A stretch of 64,000 nt of DNA from NCBI GenBank assembly GCA_918026815.1, contig CAKJVC010000148.1, positions 62,001 to 126,000 on the forward strand. Direction: 5' to 3'. This stretch comes from Chalara sp. BL73. Its lineage: Eukaryota > Ascomycota > Leotiomycetes > Helotiales. Numbering within the stretch: position 1 is the first letter of the stretch; every line of letters starts with the position of its first letter. Below the pieces are notes generated by a model. The model ran no database searches, was not told the DNA's origin, and was given only the letters and a program-made list of their open reading frames with translations. Below, in pieces: positions 34,492 to 47,780 of this stretch. The translations under genes were made by a program, and so were the position numbers.

Positions 34492-35399
34492 TTAGAGTGT
34501 AAATGCGGCCTGACCAATGTCAAACAGCTGACGGTTGACATCACGGGGCTGATAATCTAATGATGTGAAGCCAAAAATCGCAAGGTCTTTGCCGTAATTC
34601 TCAATCACCCAGTGAGCCATCATGTCCTAGAATTAGATTCAAAAAGTCAGCTTGTTAGAGAAATTGTATATCTCTTCACTCTCGTGCACTCTATGGCTTG
34701 TATTGAGAGTAAAGTGCGAACGAAGAAATTATTTTGCTAGACACAGCAAAGTACATGTACTTACCATTCCTGCGCACGCGCCGCCAGCGGTCCAAATATT
34801 CCCATCGGCAACCCATTGAGACTCCTTGGTCCATTTCACTTGAGGAAATGCTTGTTTGGCATAATCAACGGCCATATGATTGACAGTAGCATTCTTGCCA
34901 TCAAGCACTCCTGATGGCGCCACGGCGATCGCGCCAGTGCAGGTAGTGAATAGCCCTCTTCCAGCCGCGACATGGTCGCGCAAGAACTTTGAGAACCGGT
35001 CACTCAACTTGAAGGTTGTTGGATCTGGTCCTCCCACCAATAGATAGTCAAGTGGGGGACAATCATCACAAGTGACGGTTGGTACCATTTTGACATTGGC
35101 AGTCAATGTGACTGGGTCTAGTTCTCAAGTTAGCAATATTCGAGGTTGTTGAGAAGTACAGAGAACTCAATATCTGAGCGGGGCACTGGATTAAGTTGTA
35201 TGATAGACTTGCCTAGGGTCTCGTTGATGTGATAGAATTCAATGTCAATGGATTTGTCAGCCAAGCCTAATCCAGGGGCAATGGTCGCCTCATAGCCTTC
35301 AATGAGTTTCTTCGAGCATGCGGATAGAATGTCAAGTGGTCCCACTGCGTCTAGCGTCTGATACTCAATCATCAGAACGCCGAACTTGATGGGTGCCAT
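34492..35399 (-). CDS. DJ-1/PfpI family protein
   Basis: Glutamine-amidotransferase-like fold with a reactive Cys; fungal members are variously glyoxalase III, isonitrile hydratase-like or of unknown role. Exons 35399-35213, 35117-34765 and 34626-34492 give 224 residues. The nucleophile Cys122 lies in LFTTCTGAIAVA; LLVGGPDP precedes it and GGACAGMDMMAHWV follows. Intron 1 (95 nt) needs a GC donor (GCAAGT at 35212) and has a textbook CTAAC branch 13 bases before its AG; no GT donor gives the right phase. Intron 2 is 138 nt (GTAAGT...TCTAG). The product lacks a signal peptide. A GATase1-like AraC-type regulator fusion is excluded by length. Exact reaction unknown. Confidence 0.88.
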
Positions 35400-35975
35400 A
35401 ATTAACAGATGGTGATCAGTCTTTGCTGAATATTTTTTACGGATTCTCCAAGGCTAAGCGTCTGAATTGTGGTTGGAAGGGAAAGAGATGAAGGATGATG
35501 GCTCAAATAATATTCCAACTACATAGGCTTTCTTTATATATGCGATGAATCTCTCGCTAATGCGTCCTACAGGCATCACGGTAGAAGTGGGTATGGGAGA
35601 CCGGATATACTGTAGTCGGATATACACTCCGATATCCTGTCTCGGCGAATATGTCAACCTACAATCTATCCGCGCATTTAATAATAAGAAATAGAGAAAC
35701 AATAACAGCCTTAACATGAACATGGTAAACCATACAAAGACGGTGTAAATTTCGTCTCTCGCTCCAGCTCCCCTTTCATTCTCCACTTTTCAAGCGAAAA
35801 GAGAATTTGCTGGGGCTTGGAATGCCCACATGAATATTTTGGCTTATCTGATCCTGACTCATCGGTGATAGCCTCGTAGCTAAGTTGACTTGAAAAGGTC
35901 CGCTTCAGAGAAACGCGAACAGAGACGATCAACATATCCCAACTCAGGCACGGAGCGTTCAAGTAATAATTGAAA
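35400..35975. promoter_or_regulatory. Divergent intergenic region between DJ-1 gene and SLH1
   Basis: 576 bases between two divergent starts; holds both promoters. No gene or recognised motif seen. Confidence 0.45.
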
Positions 35976-38900
35976 ATGTCGCCTTCAGCTTTCGACTCAG
36001 CCGAAGAGCAATGGCGATCGCAACTAGAGGCTATGAAAGCCGCAATTGCAGACCTAAGACTGCCGCCAGCATCAAGTACCAGCCAGAGTTCGTACGGCTC
36101 TGATATTGACTACGTCGAGGATGATGATTTTACATCCGGCAATAGCGATGGTGACATCTGGGACTTCACAAGTGGCGCCGACGATGACCAAGATAGCAGT
36201 GACGTAAATGAAGATGACATCCCAGAAGCAAGTACTTCGGGATATGGGCCGCAGTGGCTGAAGAGTAGATGCATCGGTTTTGCTGCGAAAAAGCAAGGTC
36301 TGTCTCCTGAAGACCTTGAAGAGCAGATCATGGCTTTGCTGGCATCAGATAGTGTGGAGGACGAGCTCCAGTCAACTTTAACAGACATCATTGGCTTTGA
36401 TGATCTGGATTTCGTTATTGAGCTTATCTCGAATCGCAAACTGCTTGCTGCGCCACCTCTGGCTGTTGCAAAGCGAGAAGATGGGATATTTGGCAGGCTT
36501 CAGACGAAGCGCGAGCGGGAAGAGGCACTAAGAAGAAGAGATTATGAGCACAAACATGCTACCCTTGGCCCAAGTATACACCGTGATGAGCCGAAATATC
36601 CTCACGTCTACAAAGCTCATTCTGCCGGAAATACCCTTGATCACCGAGGGAAGAAGTACGCTCTGCCTGTGGGACATGAAAGAACGGAGCATCTAGTGAG
36701 TGATGCTTCCCCACGGTGGCTCAGTGATCGCCTCCCCTCAAGCCTGCAAATTTTACTAAATCCTGGTAGTTGTATGAGGAATATTCTATTCCTGCTGGTC
36801 AAGTTGGCACCTTGGGTAAGGGCCGCAGACTTGTCGATATTCAAGAGATGGATGGCTTGTGCAAGAGAACGTTCAAAGGCTACAAATCTCTGAATCGTAT
36901 GCAAAGTTTGGTTTACCCAGTGGCATATCAGACAAGTGAGAACATGCTCATATGTGCTCCAACTGGCGCTGTAAGAATGTTGAAACTTCTTCAGTAAACA
37001 TAACTAACGGATTGTAGGGTAAAACGGATGCTGCTATGCTTACAATCTTACACGCTATAAGCCAAAACATCACTCCTAATCCAGCAGAACTTCCTGAGGC
37101 AACAGATTTTATGGTGCATGTTGAAGATTTCAAAATCGTATATGTTGCCCCAATGAAAGCTCTTGCAGCCGAAATCACTCAAAAACTCGGCAGTCGTCTT
37201 GCTTGGCTCGGGATACAGGCTCGAGAGTTTACTGGCGATATGCATCTCACGAAGAAGGAGATTGTCCAAACGCAGATTATCGTCACTACGCCAGAGAAAT
37301 GGGACGTTGTAACACGAAAAGGCACTGGAGATACTGAGCTTGTTCAGAAAGTTCGCCTCTTGATCATTGATGAAGTCCATATGCTTCATGACGACCGCGG
37401 GGCAGTTCTCGAGTCTTTGGTTGCACGTACAGAGCGTCAAGTTGAGAGTACCCAGTCACTTATCAGAATCGTGGGACTATCTGCTACCCTACCAAATTAC
37501 GTGGATGTTGCCGATTTCCTTAAAGTGAACAGATATGCTGGCTTATTTTACTTTGATGCAAGCTTCAGACCTGTTCCTTTGGAGCAACATTTCATTGGTG
37601 TCAAGGGCAAACCCGGGACGAAAACATCTCGAGATAATATTGATAATACGGCATTTGAAAAGGTTCGAGATATGCTAGAGCGGGAACACCAGATCATGGT
37701 TTTTGTGCACTCAAGAAAGGACACCCTCAATACTGCAAGAATGTTGTTCGAGAAAGCTACCGAACAAGTTTGTACAGAGCTTTTCGATCCTTCCGGTCAT
37801 CCTCACTACGACGCAGCTGTAAAAGACATGAAAAGCTCAAAAGGTCGTGAGTTGCGCGAGCTTCTGCCTAAGGGTATAGGAATTCATCATGCAGGTATGG
37901 CTCGAGCTGATCGTAATCTTACTGAGCGCTTGTTTGGCAGCGGTGTTCTGAAGGTACTTTGCTGTACAGCTACTCTCGCATGGGGGGTCAATTTGCCTGC
38001 AGCAGCTGTCATCATCAAGGGTACTCAAGTATACAGTGCTCAAGACGGTAAATTTATCGATCTAGGTATTCTGGATGTTCTTCAGATATTCGGTCGCGCT
38101 GGTCGCCCTCAATTTCAGGATACCGGTATCGGTATGATCTGCACAACACAAGACAAGCTTACGCATTACCTTCAGGCGGTTACATCGCAAGTCCCTATCG
38201 AATCGAGGTTCTCAAAGCATTTAGTAGATAATTTGAACGCCGAAATTAGCCTTGGAACTGTGACTTCTGTCCCAGAAGCTGTCCAGTGGCTTGGCTACTC
38301 TTATCTCTTCGTGAGGATGCAGCGTAATCCCATGAATTACGGGATAGACTGGGCAGAGCAACGGGACGATCCTACACTGGTTCAAAGACGCCGAAAGCTC
38401 ATCATTGAAGCTGCGAGGACTCTTCAACAGAGCCAGATGATAATATTCAATGAGACCACAGAAGAGCTCCGTAGCAAGGATGTGGGGCGTATTGCAAGTC
38501 AATACTATATTCTCCACACCACTATTCAAAAGTTCAACGAGAAGATGGACCCACATGCGACTGAAGCCGATATGCTCGCATTGGTAGCCAAGAGTGGCGA
38601 ATTTGACAACATCCAGTTCAGGGACAACGAGTCAAAAGAGCTTACAAAATTGAAAGATGATTTCTCACCTTGCAGTATCCCAGGCAAGGGAATCGACTCA
38701 CCGGAAGCAAAGACGAATATTTTGTTGCAATCTTATATATCTAGGGCGCAGCTAGAAGATTTTGCCCTTGCCAATGATTCAAATTATATTGCACAGCAAG
38801 CAGCTAGGATCTGTAGGGCAATATTCATGATTGCACTGAATCGGCGATGGGGCTATCAGTGTCTGGTGTTGATATCGCTCTGCAAATCCCTAGAGAAGAG

Positions 38901-41900
38901 AATTTGGGCTTTCCAACACCCCCTGCATCAGTTCGATTTGCCAAAGTCAGTCATGAATCAGCTAGATGCCAAGGATTCCATTTCTATTGAGACTCTGAAA
39001 GAGATGGAACCAGTAGAGATAGGCTCACTGGTACACAACCATGGTGCCGGTAAAACTATTTCTAAAATCCTCGAAAACTTTCCAACAATCAGCATTGAGT
39101 CCGAAATTGCTCCACTTAACCGGGATGTATTAAGAATCAAACTCTGGTTGACTCCAGATTTCCGCTGGAACGACCGACATAATGGAACATCAGAAAGTTA
39201 TTGGGTCTGGGTTGAGAATTCAGAGACTTCGGAGATTTATCACCATGAGTTCTTCATCTTGAATCGAAAGAAGTTATACGACGATCATGAACTCAACTTT
39301 ACGATTCCATTATCTGATCCATTGCCCACGCAGATATATGTGAGAGCTGTGTCTGATCGTTGGCTTGGAGCAGAGACAGTGCATGCTATCTCTTTTCAGC
39401 ACCTGATCAGACCTGACACTGAAAGTGTTTACACAGATCTCCTAAACCTACAGCCTTTGCCAATCACGGCTCTAAAGAATCCAGATTTGGAGGCCATCTA
39501 TGGCCAGAGATTTCAATTCTTCAACCCGATGCAAACACAGATATTTCATTGTTTATACCATACCTCAGCCAACGTCTTGCTTGGTTCACCTACAGGCTCA
39601 GGTAAAACAATTGCTTGTGAGTTGGCTATGTGGTGGGCGTTCAGAGAAAAGCTGGGTTCTAAGGTGGTCTACATTGCCCCCATGAAAGCACTCGTTCGTG
39701 AGCGTGTTAAGGACTGGAGTGCCAGGCTCACTCGTCAGATGGGGTTGAAACTTGTCGAGTTGACCGGCGATAACACTCCCGACACAAAAACGATCAGAGA
39801 TGCGGATATCATCATCACTACTCCAGAAAAATGGGATGGTATCAGTAGAAGCTGGCAGACCCGAGACTATGTCCGAAAAGTTAGCCTTGTCATTATCGAT
39901 GAGATTCACTTGCTTGGTGGTGATCGTGGACCAATTCTCGAGATTATTGTATCTCGTATGAACTATATTGCTTCCCAGTCAGGTAGTCCAGTCCGCCTGA
40001 TGGGTATGTCGACTGCTTGTGCGAATGCTATGGATCTTGGAAACTGGCTCGGAGTCAAGGAAGGGCTATTCAACTTCAGACACAGTGTCCGTCCTGTTCC
40101 TTTGGAGATCTTCATTGACGGCTTCCCCGAGGTTCGAGGATTCTGCCCTTTGATGCAGTCGATGAATCGACCCACCTTCCTGGCCATCAAAACTCATAGT
40201 CCTGACAAGCCGGTGATTGTTTTTGTGGCATCTCGTAGACAGACTCGATTGACAGCTAAGGACCTCATCAACTTCTGTGGAATGGAGGATAATCCTCGCC
40301 GTTTCGTCAAGATGTCCGAGGATGACTTGCAGCTAAACCTCTCACGAGTAAAGGATGAAGCTCTGAAGGAAGCGCTCAGCTTCGGCATTGGACTTCATCA
40401 TGCTGGTTTGGTAGAATCTGATCGCTCGTTGTCGGAGGAACTATTTGCGAACAATAAAATCCAGATACTGGTTGCGACGAGCACACTGGCATGGGGCGTT
40501 AATCTTCCAGCTCACTTGGTCGTGGTCAAAGGCACTCAATTTTTCGACGCGAAAACCGAAGGCTACAAAGATATGGATCTCACTGATGTACTGCAAATGC
40601 TTGGTCGAGCTGGTCGTCCACAATTCGACAATTCGGGTATCGCCCGAATTTTTACTCAAGATGCGAAGAAGGCGTTCTACAAGCATTTCTTGCATACAGG
40701 TTTCCCTGTCGAGTCATCGCTTCACAATGTGCTTGATAACCATTTAGGCGCTGAGGTCTCTGCTGAAACGATCACCACGAAACAGGATGCTCTGGACTAC
40801 CTGACATGGACGTTCTTCTTTCGTCGCCTTCACAAGAATCCATCTTACTATGGGCTTGAGATTTCAGCAGAAGAGCACAACACGCTCGCTGCGCAGCAGA
40901 TGGCTAACGAATACATGATATCTATGGTAGATAAGTCTCTCGGCGAGCTTGCAGAATCAAGCTGCCTTGAGATGCATCCGAATGGTAATGTTTACTCCAC
41001 GCCTATGGGAAAGATCATGAGTTACTACTATCTCTCCCATCGCACTATTCGTCACCTAATGGAGAACGCTAAGCGTAATGCAACTTTTGCAGACGTTCTG
41101 TCATGGATGTCAAGCGCCATAGAGTATGATGAGCTTCCAGTTCGCCATAACGAAGATCTTATAAATGCCGAGCTGTCAAAGAACTTGCCTATCCCAGCAT
41201 CATCATTCGATGGTCTGCCAATGTGGGATCCACATGTTAAAGCTTTCCTTCTGCTCCAAGCCCACATGTCTCGCATCGATCTGCCTATCACAGATTACGT
41301 TGGTGATCAGACCAGTGTTCTCGATCAAGCCGTCCGTATCATCCAGGCAAGCATCGACGTGCTTACTGAGCTTGGCTATCTCTCAAGCTGTCTGAAAATG
41401 ATCACGCTCTTGCAATGCATCAAATCAGCAAGATGGCCATCCGACTATGCGCTCTCGATCCTGCCAGGCGTATCAATCGAAATGCCTTCCAAGAAGCTTC
41501 CTCTCGGACTACAAGACTTCTCTGCACAGTCAGAGAAAGAATACAAACAGACACTCTCAGCCCTTAACATACCACATTCCCAGATCTCCCGTTTTGAGAG
41601 AGCAGCAAACGCGATCCCTCATCTCAGAGTTGAGATCAAGAACGTCAGCGCCTTGTCCCTGACCGTCATCTTGAACCGTGTCAACAAGCTCACCGACCGC
41701 GAGGGCAAGATGTACGCGCCGCGCTTCCCGAAGTCGCAAAACGAGGCTTGGTTCGTGATTCTCTGCGACGAGGCGAAGGACGAGATCCTGGGCATCAAGA
41801 GGGTCGGGTGGTCAGCCGGAAGCAAAGGTGAGAAGTTCGCCGAGAGCAACGCGAGGACGACGTTGAAATTTCCCGAGGAGGAGGGCGGTGGGTTCAAGGA

Positions 41901-42078
41901 TGGTAGGAAAGTCGATGTTTGGGTTGCGAGCGACGGGTATCTGGGGATGTTATATAAGGTGGACAATATTGAGGTTCCTGATGCTCCACGAGTCGGGGAT
42001 GATGGTGGGAAGAAAGATAAAGGTGATGGGCCAAGGGTTGCTGGCATCGGAGGGTTGGCCTCTACATCTGCTAGCTAG
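35976..42078 (+). CDS. SLH1: Slh1/ASCC3-type Ski2-like RNA helicase
   Basis: ATP-driven helicase of the ribosome-quality-control trigger (RQT) complex that splits collided ribosomes. Exons 35976-36695, 36770-36970 and 37018-42078 give 1993 residues, close to yeast Slh1. An acidic N-terminus (about 45-85) precedes two Brr2-like cassettes. Cassette 1: P-loop APTGAGKT at about 303-310, DEVH at 425-428, ATLAWGVNLPA, RAGRPQFQ, then winged helix and Sec63 domain. Cassette 2: SPTGSGKT with GKT at 1169-1171, DEIH at 1268-1271, a second RAGRPQF and Sec63. Introns are 74 and 47 nt; the second splits the first P-loop between GA and GKT. Brr2 is the closest alternative, but Brr2 is about 2150-2200 residues with a PWI-like N-terminus not seen here. 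Start: first ATG of the frame, just upstream a TTG. Confidence 0.95.
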
Positions 42079-42637
42079 GAAGAAGCTAAGGACCTGTTCC
42101 TCATGTAAATCGGCCTGCAATCTTATGAATATATGGCTGTTGATGCTGGTCTCCCGTCCAAACAGAAACAGCTGTGATGATCTTGGTATCTCAAGGATTA
42201 GAACGTACTTGGTTCATAGAGCATGAAAAACCTGGTTACAGAAATAGACGAATCCCGTTAGGCACGCTACCATCAGGAGTTGAGCGTCTGATCGACTAGA
42301 GGACAGCAGGGGAGAATCACATTTGGAAGACTTTAACTCTAACGGACAAGCCTTTCGTCAATTGGTCACTGAACACACTGATGTTTTAATCCTAAAGTAG
42401 GAATACAAAGGTAAGACACACAGGTTAGGCTTGGGGGAATGGCAAAGAGCTTAAGCAGAAATATAAACATTTGAATTGCTTTTAAAAAAGCTAGAATATG
42501 GTATCATAAATACTCCCGTGGCCAATGTACAACTCATCCCGCCCAGACTCCTATCAAATGCTGGTTCCACATATACTACCAGAGTATGCCAGGCCACTTT
42601 CCTACCACCCATCCACCTTCCCTCCCGAAGAATTCCT
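42079..42637. other. Intergenic region between convergent SLH1 and the disordered-protein gene
   Basis: 559 bases containing two 3' ends. Nothing further seen. Confidence 0.4.
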
Positions 42638-45130
42638 CTAATGTACCCTCTCCACAATGACCCTCTCACTCTTCCGATTTCCCCCTTCACCCACGGGACT
42701 CCTGACCGTCAATCCCACTACAATATCGCCGTCCTCCCTCGCCCTCTTAAACGCAGGGCTATTTGCCGCCGTCGCGCCTCCCCACGCTTTGGTATACTGC
42801 TCTGCATCTTTTCCAGCTGGCACTAGTGTTGGCGTGCTAGGTTTCACCGGCGCAGGTACCAACCTCTGCCTGACCAGCGGGGTTCCCGTCACCGGGCTTT
42901 CGGCACCGACTGCTACACTACTGAGCGGGCTCACGCTGCGTTGAAGGTTCAATTGCGATGTTGGAGAAGGGAAGTTGGGGTTAGGCTTCTTTATCGAGAT
43001 ATTGGCGCTTGCGGTCGGTCGAGAAGAGACAGTGTTGGACTTCTTAATTGGGATGAGGAGCTGGCGTTGTTGACGGGAGACGGAAATTTGACGCGCGATG
43101 GAGATGTCTGCTGCGGATTTCAGGCGCTCTTCTCGCTCTTCATCATCCTCTATGGATTTTCTGGTTGGTTTAATCGGAGCTACTTTGATTTCTGCCACTG
43201 GCGAGCCAAATGCTGCATTTGATACCTCAGCTGGCCGCGGTAATGGACGTGATGCAGCAGATGTGGTGGCGGCCCTATTCCTTCTCGTTGCTGGAGGATC
43301 CTGGATTTGAACATGCTTCTGGGTGATGGCAGGATTGTGTGAGGATGGAGACGAGGTAGATATGCTTGATGTGGACGTGGTGGTTGAATGTCCTTCTGAC
43401 CTTCCCGAGACAGAACCATTCGATCGTGAGGAGATGGATCCAGCTGTGATTGTAGTAACTGTATGGCCATGTAGTGGGACTACCATCTCCCATGCTGGCT
43501 CCTTATCCTCGAACTTGGGTTTCAATGGCATCCGAACTTGATCATGGGCATCTTCACTGTTTTCACTAGCGTTTGAGTGCTTGGATTTGTGAGATGCGTG
43601 TGGTGATTTACTACGAGATTCTTTCGGAACCTGTGGCACAGATTTTGTTGATTTCAGATCCGGCTTTCTTTTCCCTGTAGGAGTATTTTTTGGCCGTATG
43701 TCGATAGGAATATGTGGCGGTGGCTCCCTTAGATTAGCATGCATCTCGCCATCCTCTGACATGCGAGAAAATGATGGGCGAGAGGGAGATAGCGCAGCCG
43801 GCGAAGTATTCGATCGCTGCAGAGGAGAAGGTAAGGCGTCTTGTACTGTCAGACGTGAAGGGGTTGAAGGAAACAAAGAGAAAGCTGGACTTTTTGTCGG
43901 TTGAGGCGAAGTGGCTCGCCGTGGCCGCAGTGCCTTAGCTCTTGCTTCTAGTTCTCGCTCCTACATTCATCTATTAGATCCAGTCCATGCACGTTATCAA
44001 TGAGTACGGGGACACACCTTTAGGGCGAGTTCTTCGTTCACAGTCTTCAATTTATCCAGAGTAGCTTGCCGTCGAGCCAGCAGGGCTGATGAACTAGTGC
44101 CGCTAGAAGAATTTTGGAGAACACTACCAAACATAACACTGTACCGCTCTAATTGAGTAGTTGGTATGTCGACATCCAACAGCCCGCCCTTAGAACCATA
44201 CTTCTGACTTGAGACCATATTATCCTTTACTGGACCTCCATCGAGGGTAATTTCAGGTGTTCTGGGTAACCTATTGGACTGGGAGTTGAAGTTTAAAGGT
44301 GTTGTATTTGATCTGTTCATTTCTGGCTTCTTTTTTTCTGTTTTGCGCTCCGAAATAGTCCGTGTACGTCCTCGAGGTTTTGATCTCTGCTCTGGCTCCT
44401 CGAAGGTAACTTGGCCCACTTCAACGGTGACCTGGTGCGTAGGTTCCGGTTGTAATTGATAGAATGCTTGTGGTTCACAATTCTTCTTTCCTCCACCAAA
44501 CAATCCTCCCAGCATCTTCCATCTGCTGCCTTTGGGTTTAGCTGCCACTGGAGGAGTAGCCCAGCCATCCTGGGACATATCTTGCTCAGGAGATATGGTT
44601 CTATAACGTGGATCTGGCTGTGGTCGCCACGCACTGGGAGGATGAGCCGGGCTGCCCAACGCCATACCAATCTCTGCATCCTGTTGGTCTTGCATGTCCA
44701 TATTGGCCACAGGCTTCGCATCTATGGACTCAGGCGTGACTGAACGATGCAGCGGAAAAAATTCTAAGGGTGCAGGCGCGGACTTAGGGGTAACTGCTGG
44801 AGTCGGAAGTGCTCCTGGCAGTGGAAAATTGTAAAAGTTCGTGCCTTTCCCGTGAGCGTTGAAGTATAGGTCATCCTTTGTTTCCCGCTTCCCAGCATTC
44901 TTCCGCATTGACGACTTTGCCGAGGGCCCGCCCGAAGTACTGGGCCTTTCTGGAAGCTCACCCCGATCGCGTGAGTAGAAATCAAACTGTCGTCTGTTTC
45001 TGTCGTTGGACTTGGCCTGTGCATCATCTGATACGTGTATTGGCTCAGAAGGAAGCTGGTTGTCTCGACCTTGCGAAGGCGGACCCCATTGGTTCTTGTC
45101 CGACTTAGTTCGAGTAGTTGTTTTAGTCAT
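42638..45130 (-). CDS. Large, mostly disordered protein of unknown function
   Basis: Two exons (45130-44018 and 43960-42638; intron 57 nt, GTGTGT...GTAG) give 811 residues. Composition is dominated by Ser, Pro, Lys, Arg and Thr with many SP/TP sites, typical of a phosphorylated disordered protein. Landmarks: a basic N-terminus, a short ordered-looking patch SRWKMLGGLFGGGKK near 230, the motif TQLERYSVMFGSVL near 330, and a coiled coil ARRQATLDKLKTVNEELALKERELEARAKALR spanning the splice junction at 371. The coiled-coil run and the LERYSVMF patch look like the conserved part. I recall similar hypothetical proteins in filamentous ascomycetes without function. The start at 45130 is the first ATG; upstream in-frame extension uses no ATG. 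It is convergent with SLH1. Confidence 0.8.
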
Positions 45131-47780
45131 GATGAATCCTACAGCAGACTCCAAGGATAGCTTTAATGAGGCTGGTGAGGAGTGAAAATGGACGGTGAAG
45201 GGAAATCTGTGAAACCTGTGGCGCTGCAATTCATGCGTTTAGAAGAAGTCTCAAAGGGGTTAAGGAGCGGACAGGAATCACCAGGAAACCCTTTTAGGAA
45301 GATAAAGAGCGAAAAGAAACAAACTTCAAAGGAGTGTGAAGACAGCGGACTGCCAGAAGTTGGAAAAGACGTGAGGTGGAGGAAGGAGATTTACTTTTAA
45401 GTGCAGTCGTCCACCTATCACCCACGGCTGGAGATGCACTTGCGGCACCAATCTGGCCCCATATCTTGGGGTAGATTATTTGATTACAATAGGTAGAAGG
45501 GTCAGATCATAGGACATAGACCAGCAGCTATCTTAGCTTGCTGTTGTGTCGCGGCGAGAGTTCCCGCCCGTTGGACTTGGGCCAGGTGGGCCAAATTACG
45601 GATATAGTCCAGTACTGTATGATGATGATTTCAGGGCTGCGGATGGGTCTGGGTCTGCCGCATCGCTGAGCCGTGGTCTCGAAAAGGAAGATGCCGATGT
45701 GCCTGCTTGCTCTTGTCCCAACGGTGGTCGCGGAGAGACAAGCAGATCATGGTGGACACTTCGCGGCTAGACTCAACTTGACTGGCCTGACGTTGAACCC
45801 TGATACATCTACGTATCAGACTGGGGGGTTTGCCAAGAGGAGAGTCTGTCACGAAGGAGGTTCGCTTTAATCTTAACGGAAGATCCAATGACAGGGGCCA
45901 CATCGACGACCTTGGCTGTTAAACAACAAATAGCCAAAATTGCCTTCATGTCAAAACCTAATGAGCGGTGTCAGAATGATGGCGTGGCTGATGCTAGCTT
46001 AGCGAAAATTGCCTCAAGTCTCTTTGGCTGGCTCGGAAGATTGGCTTAATGTTGGAACCCTTCGTGGTTTTTGTTATTATTGTTGTTCTGTAGCCGAAAC
46101 AACCCCTGATATCGACATTTAATGCTGGCGTCGATCAAGGATGGGATGAAACAAACATCCCTGGCCTGGCTTGTTCCCGTCGTCTAGGATGTATTCCAGA
46201 AGATGAAGAAGAAGAGAAGCAGCCTTCCTCTTTGGCATCCTCACGTTCTCTCTACCTCATCAGTTAACCGTGGAGACCATGGTTCGCGAATGCTTGATTA
46301 AGCCATGCTTGCGACATGGTGCATGGGAGCCGGTTCATGTGTTTCAAGTGATTCATGATCTCCGAAGATATTTTGAATTGATCTTCAACATCCTGTACTC
46401 AGATTGATTAAGAGCCGGGGCTTGGGATGCCACCAGGAGCAAATATGGAGAGAACGGCCGAAAACTGCGCCAATAGTGTATCTAAAAACATATCAAATCT
46501 CGCGACTACATCGCTAGAACTTGCAGATCATTATATCTAATGTCAAGCACCAAACCGGAAGTCAAGATCCTACTCATATGCCTAAAGACAGAAAAGTAAC
46601 CTGTTTCTTTGTTCCGAAAGTTGCCGCATGTGGTCGACGATGCTTGATGACCTGTGTCCTGCAAATATATGGCACTGATGTGGACAAGAGGCAAACTATG
46701 GCTTGAAGAACCTTCAAACAAACTTCGGTACTCTTCATTTTCACAAGCAATTTCTGAACATAAAGTTTCCACTGAAATGCCTATGGAATTCGACGATTCT
46801 GACTTGAGATTTCTATGGCGTCAAAATATCTGTTGAGCTAGAATCGATCCTATTCGGCTTCAGAACTTTCCTGCAAATCTGATCCAATCTAACATTGGTG
46901 TATGCTGCCGATCCATTGCAACTCGACTGCATATCTAGGTGGTACTCGGATTCGAAATTCGTCATCTGTATAATTTGCCCCAACCCTTTCCCCGAGCTCA
47001 TGGTTCTGAGATCTGCGAGTCAAGATTGTAGCAAAGCTTCAGGCTGGATTCAGGTGAGAAGATGAACTCAATCTCTGACACCGGTATCAACAATGGATGC
47101 TTGGAGGATAAATGCATAGATGCCGGAGTCGCGGGCAGGATTATACCATAATGGACCCGAGGATACGGCTACGGCCTTGATGTATCATAGAAATGTCACA
47201 TTAAGAGGAAAGAGTGCGAAGTTATAATTATCTCAAATATTTGTGGAGAATCCGTCTTTTCAAGGTGTTCTTTACTAAAATGGAGAAATCAGACTTCAAG
47301 TTAATGTAGCAAAAGGTTTCATACATTGAGACAGTCAGCCTATGCTCCGGCTTCTTAGGGATTTCGAAGGAAGTCAAGAGGATTGTCTTAGGATGTGACT
47401 TAGCGCCTTGACATGTTCTTCATGACAAGATAAGATAGACAGAATACAGCGTAGGGCTGTTTGATCGCATAGAATCCCTCGAGCAATTACTTAAACGCAC
47501 ATTTTCTGTGTTGTTGCAGCATATTCAATATAAAATAAGCATTTTGCAACGACCAAGTGCCTTATCGCATGCGACTCGACATTTGACCACAACCCCACCA
47601 TAGAGGGACAAATTTAGCGTTGCCAAGTAATCACCTCTTACTTCACAGGCAGTCACATCACAACTTTTTATCAAGCAACATCAAAGCATCACTGTACCGG
47701 CACTCAAACCGTCGCTCTACAACCTCGCACATTTGGTCTTGCAATCGAATCCTCATCCAACCACATATACAATCCTCAAG
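45131..47780. other. Gene desert (2.65 kb) between the disordered-protein gene and profilin
   Basis: Holds the promoters of the two divergent flanking genes. The last 200 bases before profilin are C/T- and CA-rich, as common in strong fungal promoters. Frames in 45546-45903 and 46506-47001 are under 95 codons, lack start context or domains, and are not called. Confidence 0.45.

Noticed and set aside
45546..45903. Short frames with a signal-peptide-like start (MCLLALVPTVVA...)
   Set aside because: Only 60-90 codons, no conserved continuation on either strand.
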